64,000 nucleotides of DNA from Roseburia_C amylophila (GTDB lineage Bacteria > Bacillota > Clostridia > Lachnospirales > Lachnospiraceae), in NCBI RefSeq assembly GCF_025567465.1, contig NZ_JAOQKI010000006.1, positions 99,334 to 163,333 on the forward strand, read 5' to 3'. The notes beneath the pieces were generated by a model. The model had not been told where the DNA came from and searched no databases. It saw nothing but the letters and a program-made list of their open reading frames with translations. Both the position numbers and the translations under genes were made by a program. This document shows, in pieces, positions 31,772-41,249 of the stretch. Positions within the stretch are counted from its first letter, which is position 1, and every line of letters begins with the position of its first letter.

Positions 31772-33313
31772 TTATTTTTTGATTAACAAAGATTTCCCTG
31801 TCATTTCTTTTGGCTGTTCCATTCCCATCAGCTCGATTAATGTAGGAGCGATATCTGCAAGACATCCACCCTCTCTTAAACCGTATGCAGGGTCTGCATT
31901 TACCAGAATGAATGGTACCGGATTGGTAGTATGTGCTGTAAATGGTTCGCCTGTTTCATAATCGATTAACTGCTCTGCATTTCCGTGGTCTGCGCAGATG
32001 AACATTTGTCCGTCAACCTCTTTTAATGCTGCAACAGCTTTGCCTACGCACTCATCAACTGCTTCTACTGCCTTGATTGCTGCAGCCTGAACTCCGGTAT
32101 GTCCAACCATATCCGGGTTAGCAAAGTTGATTATGATTACATCATATTTTTCAGATTTGATGGCATCTACTAATTTATCACATACTTCGTATGCACTCAT
32201 TTCCGGTTTCAAATCATAGGTTGCTACCTTTGGAGATTTTACCAGAATTCTTTCTTCGCCTTTGTTTGGCTCCTCTACACCGCCGTTGAAGAAGAAGGTT
32301 ACATGAGCATATTTCTCAGTCTCAGCGATTCTTGCCTGAGTCTTGCCATTGTCTGCAAGGAACTGTCCAAATGTATTGGTAAGTTCTACCTTGTGGAATG
32401 CAACAGTTTTGTTTGGAATGGTTCCATCGTATTCTGTGAAACATACATAAGTTACGTTCTTTCTTGCGCCTCTGTCAAATCCGTCGAACTCATCTGCACA
32501 GAATGCTCTGGTAATCTCTCTTGCACGGTCAGGACGGAAGTTAAAGAAGATAATGGTATCGTTATCCTGTACGGTTGCAGTTGGAGCACCATTTTTCATA
32601 ATTACAGTCGGAACTACAAACTCATCTGTTACGTCTTTTGCATAAGATGCATCAATTGCTGCAACAGCGCTGTCTGCTGTCTCGCCAACACCTTCTGTAA
32701 TTGCTTTATATGCTTTTTCTACACGATCCCAACGGTTGTCACGGTCCATTGCATAGTAACGTCCGTTGATGGTTGCGATTTCACCAACACCGATTTCTTT
32801 CATTTTTGCTTCCAGCTCTTCGATAAATCCTTTTCCGGAAGTAGGTGCTGTATCACGGCCGTCTAAGAAGCAGTGTACATATACTTTGTCTAAGCCTTCT
32901 TTTTTTGCCATTTCCAGAAGTCCGAATAAATGTGTAATGTGGCTGTGAACTCCACCATCGGATAATAATCCATATAAATGAAGTGCAGAACCGTTGTCTT
33001 TTACATTTTTCATGCCGGCAAGCAATGCTTCGTTTTTAAAGAAATCTCCATCTTCGATTTCTTTGGTAATTCTGGTTAATTCCTGGTATACAATTCTTCC
33101 TGCACCCATGTTCATATGTCCTACTTCGGAGTTACCCATCTGTCCGTCCGGAAGTCCTACGGCAAGTCCGCTGGCATTTCCTTTTACCCATGGATAATCT
33201 TTCATCAGTGCATCAATGTTTGGCTTGTTTGCCTGGGCTACTGCATTACCCTCAGTTTTGTCATTCAGACCAAAACCATCTAAAATCATCAATACGGTTG
33301 GTTTTTTACTCAT
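31772..33313 (-). CDS. gpmI: 2,3-Bisphosphoglycerate-independent phosphoglycerate mutase
   Basis: Interconverts 3- and 2-phosphoglycerate using two Mn ions. 513 residues, typical. The N-terminal metal site is LMILDGFGLN with phosphorylated Ser in QMGNSEVGHMNMGAGR (about residue 62). CADHGNAEQ (about 444-452) and HTTNPVPF supply the other metal ligands. It is a separate unit upstream of the purC promoter region, ending in its own terminator. Confidence 0.98.
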   Translation of the reverse strand: MSKKPTVLMILDGFGLNDKTEGNAVAQANKPNIDALMKDYPWVKGNASGLAVGLPDGQMGNSEVGHMNMGAGRIVYQELTRITKEIEDGDFFKNEALLAGMKNVKDNGSALHLYGLLSDGGVHSHITHLFGLLEMAKKEGLDKVYVHCFLDGRDTAPTSGKGFIEELEAKMKEIGVGEIATINGRYYAMDRDNRWDRVEKAYKAITEGVGETADSAVAAIDASYAKDVTDEFVVPTVIMKNGAPTATVQDNDTIIFFNFRPDRAREITRAFCADEFDGFDRGARKNVTYVCFTEYDGTIPNKTVAFHKVELTNTFGQFLADNGKTQARIAETEKYAHVTFFFNGGVEEPNKGEERILVKSPKVATYDLKPEMSAYEVCDKLVDAIKSEKYDVIIINFANPDMVGHTGVQAAAIKAVEAVDECVGKAVAALKEVDGQMFICADHGNAEQLIDYETGEPFTAHTTNPVPFILVNADPAYGLREGGCLADIAPTLIELMGMEQPKEMTGKSLLIKK

Positions 33314-33353
33314 GTTTTTTCCTCTTTTCTTTAAAATCTTCTATTGAAACGGA

Positions 33354-34766
33354 TTACTCCGTTGCTGTCACATATCCATCATCATCTATGGTAATTCCCA
33401 CGGAAAGGGATTCCATAAAATCAAAAATACGTCTTTTCTCACTTTCATCTGTCACCAGTGAGGTCTTGTAATTCTTCTGTATACACGGCAGAAACCGGAA
33501 ATCAATAGTTCCGTCATCCCGGATGATTACCTGGGATAAACCGGTATCTAATGTTGAAGCCGAAAACCAGAAATTGCCAAGGCTATAGATAATCGGCACG
33601 CCATCCATATATTCCATGCCCTGCAGGCAATGGGTATGTCCGCCGATAATGACATCCACACCGGCTTCCACAAACTGTTTTGCAAGAGCCACCTGGTCGG
33701 AACCAAAATAGTTATTTCCTTCTGTTCCCCAGTGTACAAAAGCAATCACATAATCGCTGTTGTCTCTTGCTTCTTCTATTACTTTCAGAAACTTGTCCGG
33801 ATTTAAGGTCTTTAACACGCCCGGTGTCGTCTCAGTTGCTTCCTTCGTATAATTTAAAGAACGTTCAATCTGTGTAGCTGATACAATTGCTATTTTCTTT
33901 CCATTTGCCACAAAATATACCGGACGCATGGCATCCTTTAAATCTTTTCCTGCTCCTACATACGGAATTCCTGCCTCTTCCAGTGTATCTATGGTATCAA
34001 TCAATGCAGCTTCGCCATAGTCATAGACATGATTATTGGCAAGACTGACAATATCTGTTCCAAATGTTTCTAACAAGTCAACACGCTTTGGATCTGCCCG
34101 GAAAGTATAATCCTTACCAGCTAAAGGTTCCCCTCTTGTACTGTAGGTGAACTCATTGTTTATCATCATAATGTCTGCATGATTCATTTCCTGCAATAAA
34201 TCTTTGGAAAAGCAGTCATTGATTCCATTTGGCTGTCCATCCATGTGTTCCGTTGTGCCCCAGCCTTCTGCAAAATTAATATCGCCGGTAAAATCCAGCA
34301 CAACCTCATCCTCAGAGCTGCATGTCTTCCAGTAAACCTGCTGCAAATCCTCTTCATTCATGCCGGTGTCCTGACAATAAAGAAGCCACAGCACATGTAT
34401 GGAATTTCCGGTCTCTTCGTACCAGACATTTACATTCTGGTCTTCCTGAGACTCCTGTGCAATATTTAATACTGCTTCTTTTCCATAATTGGCATAAACC
34501 CAGTTTAAGAAACTTTCGTCAATCCGATAATCCCCGATAAATTCTTTGCTGCAGGAATCCAGCAGTGCTTCGTATGCATCATCCAAATCTTCTATCACCA
34601 GCTTCTTCGTCTCTGTAGAGACTTCTTCTGTTTCCGTCACTACATATTCTATTTTCTCGCTGCTTTCCGGTTCTGCATTTACCTGCGCTTTCCTGTCACA
34701 TCCACTGCAAACCATTCCAAACAACAATATTCCTATCCCTGCCATCCGCAAAGCTTTTCTTCTCAA
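33354..34766 (-). CDS. CapA-family lipoprotein
   Basis: 470 residues. The TTG at 34766 is chosen: it gives a clean lipoprotein signal MRRKALRMAGIGILLFGMVCSGC and has GAGGA 7 bases upstream; a TTG at 34784 directly abuts another Shine-Dalgarno and is less likely. After a Glu/Thr-rich linker and a helical region (about 50-140), the PGA_cap metallophosphatase-like domain (about 150-410) shows DFTGDINFAEG, INNEFTYS, SLANNHVYDYG, FVHWGTEG and IGGHTHCLQG. This domain occurs in poly-gamma-glutamate capsule proteins, but no pgs/cap genes are present, so the substrate is unknown. Confidence 0.9.
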   Translation of the reverse strand: MRRKALRMAGIGILLFGMVCSGCDRKAQVNAEPESSEKIEYVVTETEEVSTETKKLVIEDLDDAYEALLDSCSKEFIGDYRIDESFLNWVYANYGKEAVLNIAQESQEDQNVNVWYEETGNSIHVLWLLYCQDTGMNEEDLQQVYWKTCSSEDEVVLDFTGDINFAEGWGTTEHMDGQPNGINDCFSKDLLQEMNHADIMMINNEFTYSTRGEPLAGKDYTFRADPKRVDLLETFGTDIVSLANNHVYDYGEAALIDTIDTLEEAGIPYVGAGKDLKDAMRPVYFVANGKKIAIVSATQIERSLNYTKEATETTPGVLKTLNPDKFLKVIEEARDNSDYVIAFVHWGTEGNNYFGSDQVALAKQFVEAGVDVIIGGHTHCLQGMEYMDGVPIIYSLGNFWFSASTLDTGLSQVIIRDDGTIDFRFLPCIQKNYKTSLVTDESEKRRIFDFMESLSVGITIDDDGYVTATE

Positions 34767-34883
34767 ATCGGTATCCTCGCTCAACTCCTCTTTCGTCTCT
34801 TGTGTCCTGCTTTATTGCCGATAACATTATACACTATCTTTCTTTTTCTAACAATCCTTATTTTGCAAGCGTATTCTGTTATA

Positions 34884-35312
34884 TCAAACCTCATCATTTA
34901 ACATTTCTTCTAAGGTATGCCAGCCTAATACAGCGCACTTTACTCTTGCCGGCATATGGGAAATATCCTTTAATGCCGAAGCTTCTTCCAGCTCGTCAAT
35001 CTCTTCATCCGAAGCTTCTCCTTTTATCATTTTTAAGAATAATTCTCCTAAATGCAGCGCTTCCTCTTTCTTCTTTCCGACAATCATGCCCAGCATAATA
35101 TCGGCAGATGCCTGGGAAATAGCACAGCCATCTCCTACAAATGCACCGTCTACGATTTCATCACCATCTAATTTTAACTTCAAAAAAATATCATCCCCGC
35201 AGTTTGGATTCACGCCCTCTAATACCAGGTCGGCATCCGGAAGGTCATGCTTGAACTCCGGGTGAATATTGTGTTCGGTAAGGATTTCATTATAAAAACT
35301 TCTACTCTCCAT
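34884..35312 (-). CDS. sufU: SufU-type Fe-S assembly protein
   Basis: Zinc-dependent sulfurtransferase that takes sulfur from SufS and passes it to the SufBCD scaffold. 142 residues. Zinc ligands are visible as Asp/Cys in NPNCGDDIFL (about 37-46), GDGCAISQASADIM (about 61-74) and the C-terminal RVKCAVLGWHTLEE. The insertion near residue 100 is typical of SufU rather than IscU. Its start overlaps the sufS end by 11 bp. Confidence 0.95.
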   Translation of the reverse strand: MESRSFYNEILTEHNIHPEFKHDLPDADLVLEGVNPNCGDDIFLKLKLDGDEIVDGAFVGDGCAISQASADIMLGMIVGKKKEEALHLGELFLKMIKGEASDEEIDELEEASALKDISHMPARVKCAVLGWHTLEEMLNDEV

Positions 35313-36513
35313 ATCCCATTCTCCTTCTGACTCCTGCTACGCTTTTTACCAGCGCATCGACTTCTTCTTCTGTATTGTAGAACATCAGGCTTGCTCTTGT
35401 AGCGGAGCGGACGCCCAGATACTCTAACAATGGCTGTGCACAATGATGACCTGCCCGGACAGCCACACCATCGGATTCCAATACTGCACTGACATCATGC
35501 GGATGCACGTCTTCAATGGTAAATGTCAGGATTCCGGTATGTTCTTCTGCCAGTTCCGAACCCAGCACATGAACCTTCGGAATTGCTTTCAGTCCTTCCA
35601 AGGCTCTTTTCGTAAGTGTAAGTTCACGCTCCTGCATGGTTTCAAAACCGATTTTGTTAATATAATCAATGGCGGCAGCCAGTCCCACTGCGCCTGCTGC
35701 ATTGACGGTTCCTGCTTCAAACTTATGCGGAAGCTCTGCATATTTTGCACCGTCTCTTGTTACAGAATCTATCATTTCTCCGCCGGTAAGGAATGGTGGC
35801 ATTGCCTTTAAAAGTTTTTTCTTTCCATATAAGACACCGATTCCCATCGGTCCCATTAACTTGTGACCGGAAAATGCCAGAAAATCCACATCCAGCTTCT
35901 GCACATCAATTGGCATATGCGGGGAACTCTGGGCTGCATCCAGCACGACTACTGCATTGCTCTTTCTTGCTCTTCGCACAATTTCCTCTACCGGAGTCGG
36001 ACGTCCCAGCACATTGGATACTTGTGTGATTGCCACCAGTCTTGTTTTATCGGAGAAAGCTTCGTCTAGCTTTGCTTCGCTTAAACTACCATCCTTTTCA
36101 CATTCCAGATAAATAAGCTTTGCGCCGGTCTGTCTTGCCACCATCTGCCACGGCAACATATTGCTATGATGTTCCATAATGGAAACCACAATTTCGTCCT
36201 CTGGACAAAGATTATTTAAGCCATAACTGTACGCTACTAAATTCAGGCTCTCTGTGGTATTTCTGGTAAGTATAATTTCTGTCTCAGATGCAGCATGGAT
36301 AAAATGCTGAACTGTTTTTCTCGCTGCCTCATAAGCATCGGTTGCTTCCAGACTCAAAGGATAGAATCCACGCAACGGATTGGCATTATGTTTTTCATAA
36401 AATTCCTTTTCCGCTTCAATGACGCATGCCGGCTTCTGTGCGGTTGCCGCATTGTCAAGATAGATGACATCCCGGTCTTTAAAAAGAGGAAAATCCTTCT
36501 TAAAATCGTACAT
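35302..36513 (-). CDS. sufS: Cysteine desulfurase SufS
   Basis: PLP enzyme taking sulfur from cysteine for Fe-S clusters. 403 residues, group II. The N-terminus YDFKKDFPLFKDRDVIYLDNAATAQKP (shortened sense) is standard, PLP-Lys lies in AFSGHKLMGPMGIG (about 225), and the active Cys lies in VRAGHHCAQPLLEYLG (about 360). It sits one base after sufD stop and before sufU. Confidence 0.97.
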   Translation of the reverse strand: MYDFKKDFPLFKDRDVIYLDNAATAQKPACVIEAEKEFYEKHNANPLRGFYPLSLEATDAYEAARKTVQHFIHAASETEIILTRNTTESLNLVAYSYGLNNLCPEDEIVVSIMEHHSNMLPWQMVARQTGAKLIYLECEKDGSLSEAKLDEAFSDKTRLVAITQVSNVLGRPTPVEEIVRRARKSNAVVVLDAAQSSPHMPIDVQKLDVDFLAFSGHKLMGPMGIGVLYGKKKLLKAMPPFLTGGEMIDSVTRDGAKYAELPHKFEAGTVNAAGAVGLAAAIDYINKIGFETMQERELTLTKRALEGLKAIPKVHVLGSELAEEHTGILTFTIEDVHPHDVSAVLESDGVAVRAGHHCAQPLLEYLGVRSATRASLMFYNTEEEVDALVKSVAGVRRRMGYGE

Positions 36514-36514
36514 T

Positions 36515-37591
36515 CTAAATCACCTCTTCCAGCGCTTCCTTCGCAATTTTTTCTGCTGCTTCATCCTTCATCAAATCACAGATATGCTCCAATTTTGCAC
36601 CTGTCACAATACGTTCTGCAGCTTCCTTATCAATACCTCTTGCTCCAAAATAGAACATGGTATCTTCATCTAATTCTCCAATGGTTGCTCCGTGATTTCC
36701 TTTTACGTCTTCCTGTGCACATAAAATCAGCGGAATGGTCTTATTTTCCACATCATCACCCAGCAGAAGTACGCTTTCCTCTTCCTGTCCTTCTGCGCCG
36801 GAGGAACCACGTTTGAAATCAATGGTTCCGCGGAAAACCTTATGTGCCTGTCCGCGAAGAGCTCCGTCAGAGTTGATATAGCTCATGGTTTTCTCGCCAA
36901 AATGATTGGCTACCATATTATAGTCTAAAATCTGCTGCGCCTGACCAAGATATCCGGTCTCTGTGGCAAAATTACTTTCTTTTCCATTCAAATCCATGCG
37001 GCATCCGGAATAGAGATTCCCTTTTCCAAGGAACAACTGGATATATTCTACCTTTGCTCCTTCGCCAATTAAATTACCGCCTATATCACTTAATAAAGTC
37101 TCATGCTCCTGCGGCATCTGAACCTGAACTAATCTTACAGATGCACCGCTCTCGACTTTCATCCTGACACGGACTGCCAGAGATGCTTCTGCGGTACTGT
37201 CTTCCTCTTTTGTGGCATCCGGAGCCACACGGCTGTCCATCACAACAGTAAGTGTACTGTTTTCTTTTGCAACTATCTCTACACAGCCTGCCGTATGTGC
37301 ATCTTTTTTACCGGAAATGTGCAGTCTTACGGTTTTATCCTGTCCTGCATTATCTGCAAGAATCTGATATTTTGCAGTATTTTCTGTTGCAAAGATTGCA
37401 TCTGCTTCTCTTCCGGCACCGGTTTCAATGTCCGAAAGCTGCTCTGTTTCAGTAGCTACTGCATCTCCCTCTGCTGCAATCTCACAGGGTTCTATCTTAT
37501 TGCTCCATTTTATCGGAGTTTCATTTACCTTCAGCCAGTTCCAGGTAGGAGAAGGCAATTCATTGATTTTCATACTTACATTTTGTTCCAT
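36515..37591 (-). CDS. sufD: Fe-S assembly protein SufD
   Basis: Scaffold partner of SufB in the SufBC2D complex. 358 residues with the beta-helix core; KVFRGTIDFKRGSSGAEGQEEESVLLL (about 225-250, abbreviated sense) and the end DEDTMFYFGARGIDKEAAERIV are characteristic of the SufB/SufD family. It is 21 bp after sufB. N-terminal half is divergent and acidic, as often in SufD. Confidence 0.95.
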   Translation of the reverse strand: MEQNVSMKINELPSPTWNWLKVNETPIKWSNKIEPCEIAAEGDAVATETEQLSDIETGAGREADAIFATENTAKYQILADNAGQDKTVRLHISGKKDAHTAGCVEIVAKENSTLTVVMDSRVAPDATKEEDSTAEASLAVRVRMKVESGASVRLVQVQMPQEHETLLSDIGGNLIGEGAKVEYIQLFLGKGNLYSGCRMDLNGKESNFATETGYLGQAQQILDYNMVANHFGEKTMSYINSDGALRGQAHKVFRGTIDFKRGSSGAEGQEEESVLLLGDDVENKTIPLILCAQEDVKGNHGATIGELDEDTMFYFGARGIDKEAAERIVTGAKLEHICDLMKDEAAEKIAKEALEEVI

Positions 37592-37612
37592 GCTCTTTCC
37601 ACATCCCTTCTG

Positions 37613-39019
37613 CTATCCTATGCTGCCCTTCATCTCAAGGCGAATCAAATTGTTCATTTCCAGTGCGTACTCTAAAGGCAGTTCCTTGGAAACATTATCC
37701 GCAAATCCGCTGACGATGCAGGCTCTTGCGTCCTCTTCGCTCATGCCTCTTGACATCAGATAAAAAATTGCTTCATCACTGATGCTTCCAATCTGGGCTT
37801 CATGTCCCACATTAGCATCCTTGGTACGGATGTCCATTGCCGGAATGGTATCGGAACGGGACTCAGAATCTAACATCAGAGACTGACAGGATACTGCTGA
37901 CTTCGTGCCTTTCGCTTCCTTCGTTACCACAACGGAACTACGGAAAGTACTGATACCACCATCCTTGGAAATGGAACGAGTATTCATATAGGAGCTGGTG
38001 TCCGGTGCGCAGTGTACCACTTTGGCTCCGGTATCAAGGTTCTGTCCTTTTCCTGCAAAAGTTACACCGGTAAATTCCATGCGGGCGCCCTTTCCTTTTA
38101 AGACGCTCATCGGATACAGATAAGATACATGGGAACCGAAGGAACCGGATACCCATTCAATGGTTCCGCCCTCTTCTACCAGTGCCCGCTTGGTATTTAA
38201 GTTATACATATTCTTTGACCAGTTCTCGATGGTGGAATAACGAAGTTTTGCATTCTTGCCAACATACAATTCCACGCATCCTGCATGCAGATTGGCTACG
38301 TTATATTTTGGTGCGGAACATCCTTCGATGAAATGAAGGGATGCTCCCTCATCTACGATAATCAGTGTGTGTTCAAACTGCCCGGCACCTTTGGCATTCA
38401 GTCTGAAATAGGACTGCAGCGGAATCTCTACGTCCACACCCTTTGGCACATAAACGAAAGAACCGCCGGACCAGACTGCACCGTGCAGTGCTGCAAATTT
38501 GTGGTCATTTGGTTTTACCAGCTTCATAAAGTGCTTCTGTATCATATCTGCATATTCGCCATGCATTGCACTTTCCAAATCCGTATAAATAACGCCCTGT
38601 GCGGCAACTTCTTCTCTTACATTATGATAAACCAGTTCGGAATCATACTGTGCGCCAACACCTGCCAGTGACTTTCTCTCTGCCTGTGGAATTCCAAGAC
38701 GTTCAAAGGTATCTTTAATGTCCTTTGGCACCTCAGACCATTTTCCCTTCATCTTTGTGTTTGGGCGGACATAGGTTACGATATGGTCCATGTCCAGTCC
38801 TTCAATCGATGGTCCCCAGTCTGGCACTTCCATTTCATTGTAAATCTGTAAAGACTGTAAACGGAAATTCTGCATCCAGACAGGGTCATTTTTCTCTTTT
38901 GATATCTGCTCTACGATTTTAGGAGTAAGACCTTCTTTCAGCTTATAAGCATCCTTCTCATCGTCCCGGATATCATATATGCTTCTGTCGATATCTTCTA
39001 CATAGCTTTTCTCTTCCAT
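37613..39019 (-). CDS. sufB: Fe-S assembly protein SufB
   Basis: Main scaffold on which Fe-S clusters are built. 468 residues. Conserved segments: VPKGVDVEIPLQSYFRLN, DEGASLHFIEGCSAP (with the conserved Cys), YSTIENWSKNMYNLNTKR, and the C-terminal DAIFYLMSRGMSEEDARAC-like end. It follows sufC by 12 bp. Confidence 0.97.
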   Translation of the reverse strand: MEEKSYVEDIDRSIYDIRDDEKDAYKLKEGLTPKIVEQISKEKNDPVWMQNFRLQSLQIYNEMEVPDWGPSIEGLDMDHIVTYVRPNTKMKGKWSEVPKDIKDTFERLGIPQAERKSLAGVGAQYDSELVYHNVREEVAAQGVIYTDLESAMHGEYADMIQKHFMKLVKPNDHKFAALHGAVWSGGSFVYVPKGVDVEIPLQSYFRLNAKGAGQFEHTLIIVDEGASLHFIEGCSAPKYNVANLHAGCVELYVGKNAKLRYSTIENWSKNMYNLNTKRALVEEGGTIEWVSGSFGSHVSYLYPMSVLKGKGARMEFTGVTFAGKGQNLDTGAKVVHCAPDTSSYMNTRSISKDGGISTFRSSVVVTKEAKGTKSAVSCQSLMLDSESRSDTIPAMDIRTKDANVGHEAQIGSISDEAIFYLMSRGMSEEDARACIVSGFADNVSKELPLEYALEMNNLIRLEMKGSIG

Positions 39020-39031
39020 TCCTTACACTCC

Positions 39032-39775
39032 TTACTCGTATTTTGCAAAACCATTCTCGTTTACTTCATTAATCAGGGATGCATCTGCGGTCTTAACAAT
39101 GTGTCCTTCCACCATGATGTGTGTGTAATCTACGTGTAATGCCTCTAAAATCTTGGTGCTGTGTGTAATAATCAAAAGGCTTCCCTTACTGCTCTTCTGG
39201 TATTCTTCGATTCCTTTTGATACGGTTCTTACCGCATCTACATCCAGCCCGGAATCGGTTTCATCCAGAATCGCAAGCTCCGGCTTTAACATCAACATCT
39301 GTAAAATTTCAGCTTTCTTTTTTTCGCCGCCGGAAAATCCTACATTCAAATCACGTTCTGCATAAGACGGATCCATCTGTAAAAGTTCCATTTTCTCTGC
39401 CAGTTCTTTCTTAAAATCATAGAAACGGACTCTCTTTCCAGTCTTCTGTTCCAATGCACTACGGATAAAGGAACTTAAGGTAACGCCCGGTACTTCCAGT
39501 GGGTTCTGGAAAGATAAGAACATGCCGCTCTTTGCGCGTTCATTCACCGGCTCTCCGGTAATATTTTTTCCCTGGAAAAAGATTTCTCCGCTTTCTACCT
39601 GATAACGTGGGTTTCCAACCAGTGTATAACCCAGTGTGGATTTACCGGTTCCGTTTGGTCCCATCAGTACATGTGTCTCATGTTTTCCTATTTCAAGATT
39701 TACGTCATGTAAAATATGTTTTTCTTCTACACTGACATTCAGATTTTTAACCTCTAAAAGTAGTTCTTTGCTCAT
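39032..39775 (-). CDS. sufC: Fe-S assembly ATPase SufC
   Basis: ABC-type ATPase of SufBC2D, cytoplasmic, with no transporter partner. 247 residues. Walker A GPNGTGKST (about 39-47), signature VGFSGGEKKKAEILQ (about 145-159), Walker B LAILDETDSGLDVDA with the SufC-typical D-E-T-D-S, and H-loop ITHSTKIL. First enzyme gene of the operon, 17 bp after the Rrf2 regulator. Confidence 0.98.
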   Translation of the reverse strand: MSKELLLEVKNLNVSVEEKHILHDVNLEIGKHETHVLMGPNGTGKSTLGYTLVGNPRYQVESGEIFFQGKNITGEPVNERAKSGMFLSFQNPLEVPGVTLSSFIRSALEQKTGKRVRFYDFKKELAEKMELLQMDPSYAERDLNVGFSGGEKKKAEILQMLMLKPELAILDETDSGLDVDAVRTVSKGIEEYQKSSKGSLLIITHSTKILEALHVDYTHIMVEGHIVKTADASLINEVNENGFAKYE

Positions 39776-39792
39776 TTTTCTTCCTCCTGCAT

Positions 39793-40233
39793 CTATTGTT
39801 TCTTCTTCGCTGCTTTCTTCTCCGCTTCCTGCTTCGACTGCAGAACATCCGCCAGCGTCATTTCATCAAAATATTTATCTATCAAATCTGCCAGTCCCTT
39901 CCAGATTGGAAGTGTACAGCAGGAATCTGATTTTTCACATGGCTCCTGGTCTTCTCTTAAGCAGGATACCGGTGCAAGCGTTCCTTCTGTCAGCCGCAGG
40001 ATATCACCAACCCTGTATTCTTCCGGTTTCCGGTTCAGACGATAACCGCCCTTCTTGCCGCTGACTCCTTCTATCATATGTCCCTTGGAAAGAATGGTCG
40101 AAATGCTCTCTAAATATTTCTGGGAAATATTCAGTTTCTCGGCAATTCCTTTTAACGGAATATATTCTTCCGCATCATGCTCCGACAGCTCGACCATGAC
40201 CTTTAATGCATACCTTCCTTTGGTTGAAATCAT
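39793..40233 (-). CDS. Rrf2-family Fe-S responsive regulator
   Basis: 146 residues, likely IscR/SufR-type repressor of the suf operon. The N-terminal winged helix begins MISTKGRYALKVMVELSEHD; cysteines at about 91, 99, 105 and 106 (CLREDQEPCEKSDSCC) can hold an Fe-S cluster. The ATG at 40233 is chosen because AGGAGG lies 10 bases upstream; the ATG three codons earlier is only one base from that site. The tail is Lys/Ala-rich. It opens the operon regulator-sufC-sufB-sufD-sufS-sufU. Confidence 0.93.
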   Translation of the reverse strand: MISTKGRYALKVMVELSEHDAEEYIPLKGIAEKLNISQKYLESISTILSKGHMIEGVSGKKGGYRLNRKPEEYRVGDILRLTEGTLAPVSCLREDQEPCEKSDSCCTLPIWKGLADLIDKYFDEMTLADVLQSKQEAEKKAAKKKQ

Positions 40234-40265
40234 GCTCTGCATTCCTCCTTTTCTGGTTCATTCGC

Positions 40266-40299
40266 ATCATATACCCATTCGCCTACTATGTCAATGGGT
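40266..40299 (-). promoter_or_regulatory. suf operon promoter and candidate Rrf2 operator
   Basis: Minus-strand TTGACA (40289-40294) and TATGAT (40266-40271) with a 17-bp spacer. The inverted repeat ACCCATT-N13-AATGGGT (40273-40279 and 40293-40299) covers the -35 box and spacer, the right place for autorepression. Confidence 0.75.
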
Positions 40300-40336
40300 G
40301 AATCAGTTTTCGTTTGTTCTTTTCGGGAAACAAAGA

Positions 40337-40400
40337 AAACGTCACCAAATGCATTTCACCGGTAAATTTTACCAATGCCATAATGCATTTCGTGACGTTT
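40337..40400 (-). terminator. Long hairpin after tpiA
   Basis: AAACGTCAC and GTGACGTTT, then AAATGCAT and ATGCATTT, pair over about 18 bp with an inner GGTAAAATTTACC stem. On the minus strand it ends in TTTTCTTT, 31 bp after the tpiA stop. Confidence 0.7.
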
Positions 40401-40430
40401 CTTATGAAAATATTCTATTTTCCGAAAAGC

Positions 40431-41183
40431 TTATTTATTGTAATTTACAATCTTTCCGAAGTCAGCCTTTAAGGAAGCTCCTCCTACCAGACCACCATCG
40501 ATATCAGCTTTTGCGAACAGCTCTGCTGCATTTCCTGCATTTACAGATCCGCCGTACTGGATACGGATAGACTCAGCTGTTGCTTCATCATATACTTCAC
40601 GGATGCAGGCACGGATTGCGCCACAAACTTCTTCTGCCTGATCAGAAGTAGCTGTTTCACCGGTTCCGATTGCCCAGATTGGCTCGTAAGCAATAACTGC
40701 TGTTGCAGCCTGCTCTGCTGTTACGTTCTGGAATGCAATCTTAATCTGCATACGGATCCAGTCAAGGTAGATACCCTGTTTTCTCTGTGTTAAAGTCTCT
40801 CCACAGCAGATGATTGGTGTAATACCATGTTCGAAAGCTTTTAATACTTTCTTATTTACAGTCTCATCTGTCTCTGCGAAGTATTCTCTTCTCTCAGAAT
40901 GTCCTAATACAACGTATTTTACGCCAGCGTCTGTAAGCATTGCCGGAGAGATTTCTCCTGTGTATGCTCCGCTCTCTTCAAAATACATGTTCTCTGCACC
41001 GATGCAGATGTTAGAACCTTTTGCTGCTTCCATTGCTGGAATAATATCAATTGCTGGTACGCAGAATACTACATCTACGTCTTCGTTTGCTACTAATGGT
41101 TTTAATTCATTTACCAGTGCAACTGCCTCGCTAGGAGTTTTGTTCATTTTCCAGTTGCCGGCAATAATTTTCTTTCTTGCCAT
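40431..41183 (-). CDS. tpiA: Triosephosphate isomerase
   Basis: Interconverts dihydroxyacetone phosphate and glyceraldehyde 3-phosphate. 250 residues. GNWKMNKT at the N-terminus holds the active Asn/Lys; the catalytic His is in VVLGHSERREYF and the catalytic Glu in VIAYEPIWAIGTGE; the phosphate grip is in IQYGGSVNAGN and LVGGASLKAD. The ATG at 41183 begins MARKKIIAGNWKM and follows AAGGAC; the frame is open 15 codons upstream but without family match. Last gene of gap-pgk-tpiA. Confidence 0.97.
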   Translation of the reverse strand: MARKKIIAGNWKMNKTPSEAVALVNELKPLVANEDVDVVFCVPAIDIIPAMEAAKGSNICIGAENMYFEESGAYTGEISPAMLTDAGVKYVVLGHSERREYFAETDETVNKKVLKAFEHGITPIICCGETLTQRKQGIYLDWIRMQIKIAFQNVTAEQAATAVIAYEPIWAIGTGETATSDQAEEVCGAIRACIREVYDEATAESIRIQYGGSVNAGNAAELFAKADIDGGLVGGASLKADFGKIVNYNK

Positions 41184-41249
41184 TTTAAAATGTCCTTCTT
41201 TCTTAAATATATAAGCGTTTGCCTGCATACAGGCATGTGCTTTGATTAC

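Noticed and set aside
32303..32866. 187-codon Cys-rich plus-strand frame
   Set aside because: Antisense to gpmI; Cys-rich composition comes from reversed Ala/Thr codons.
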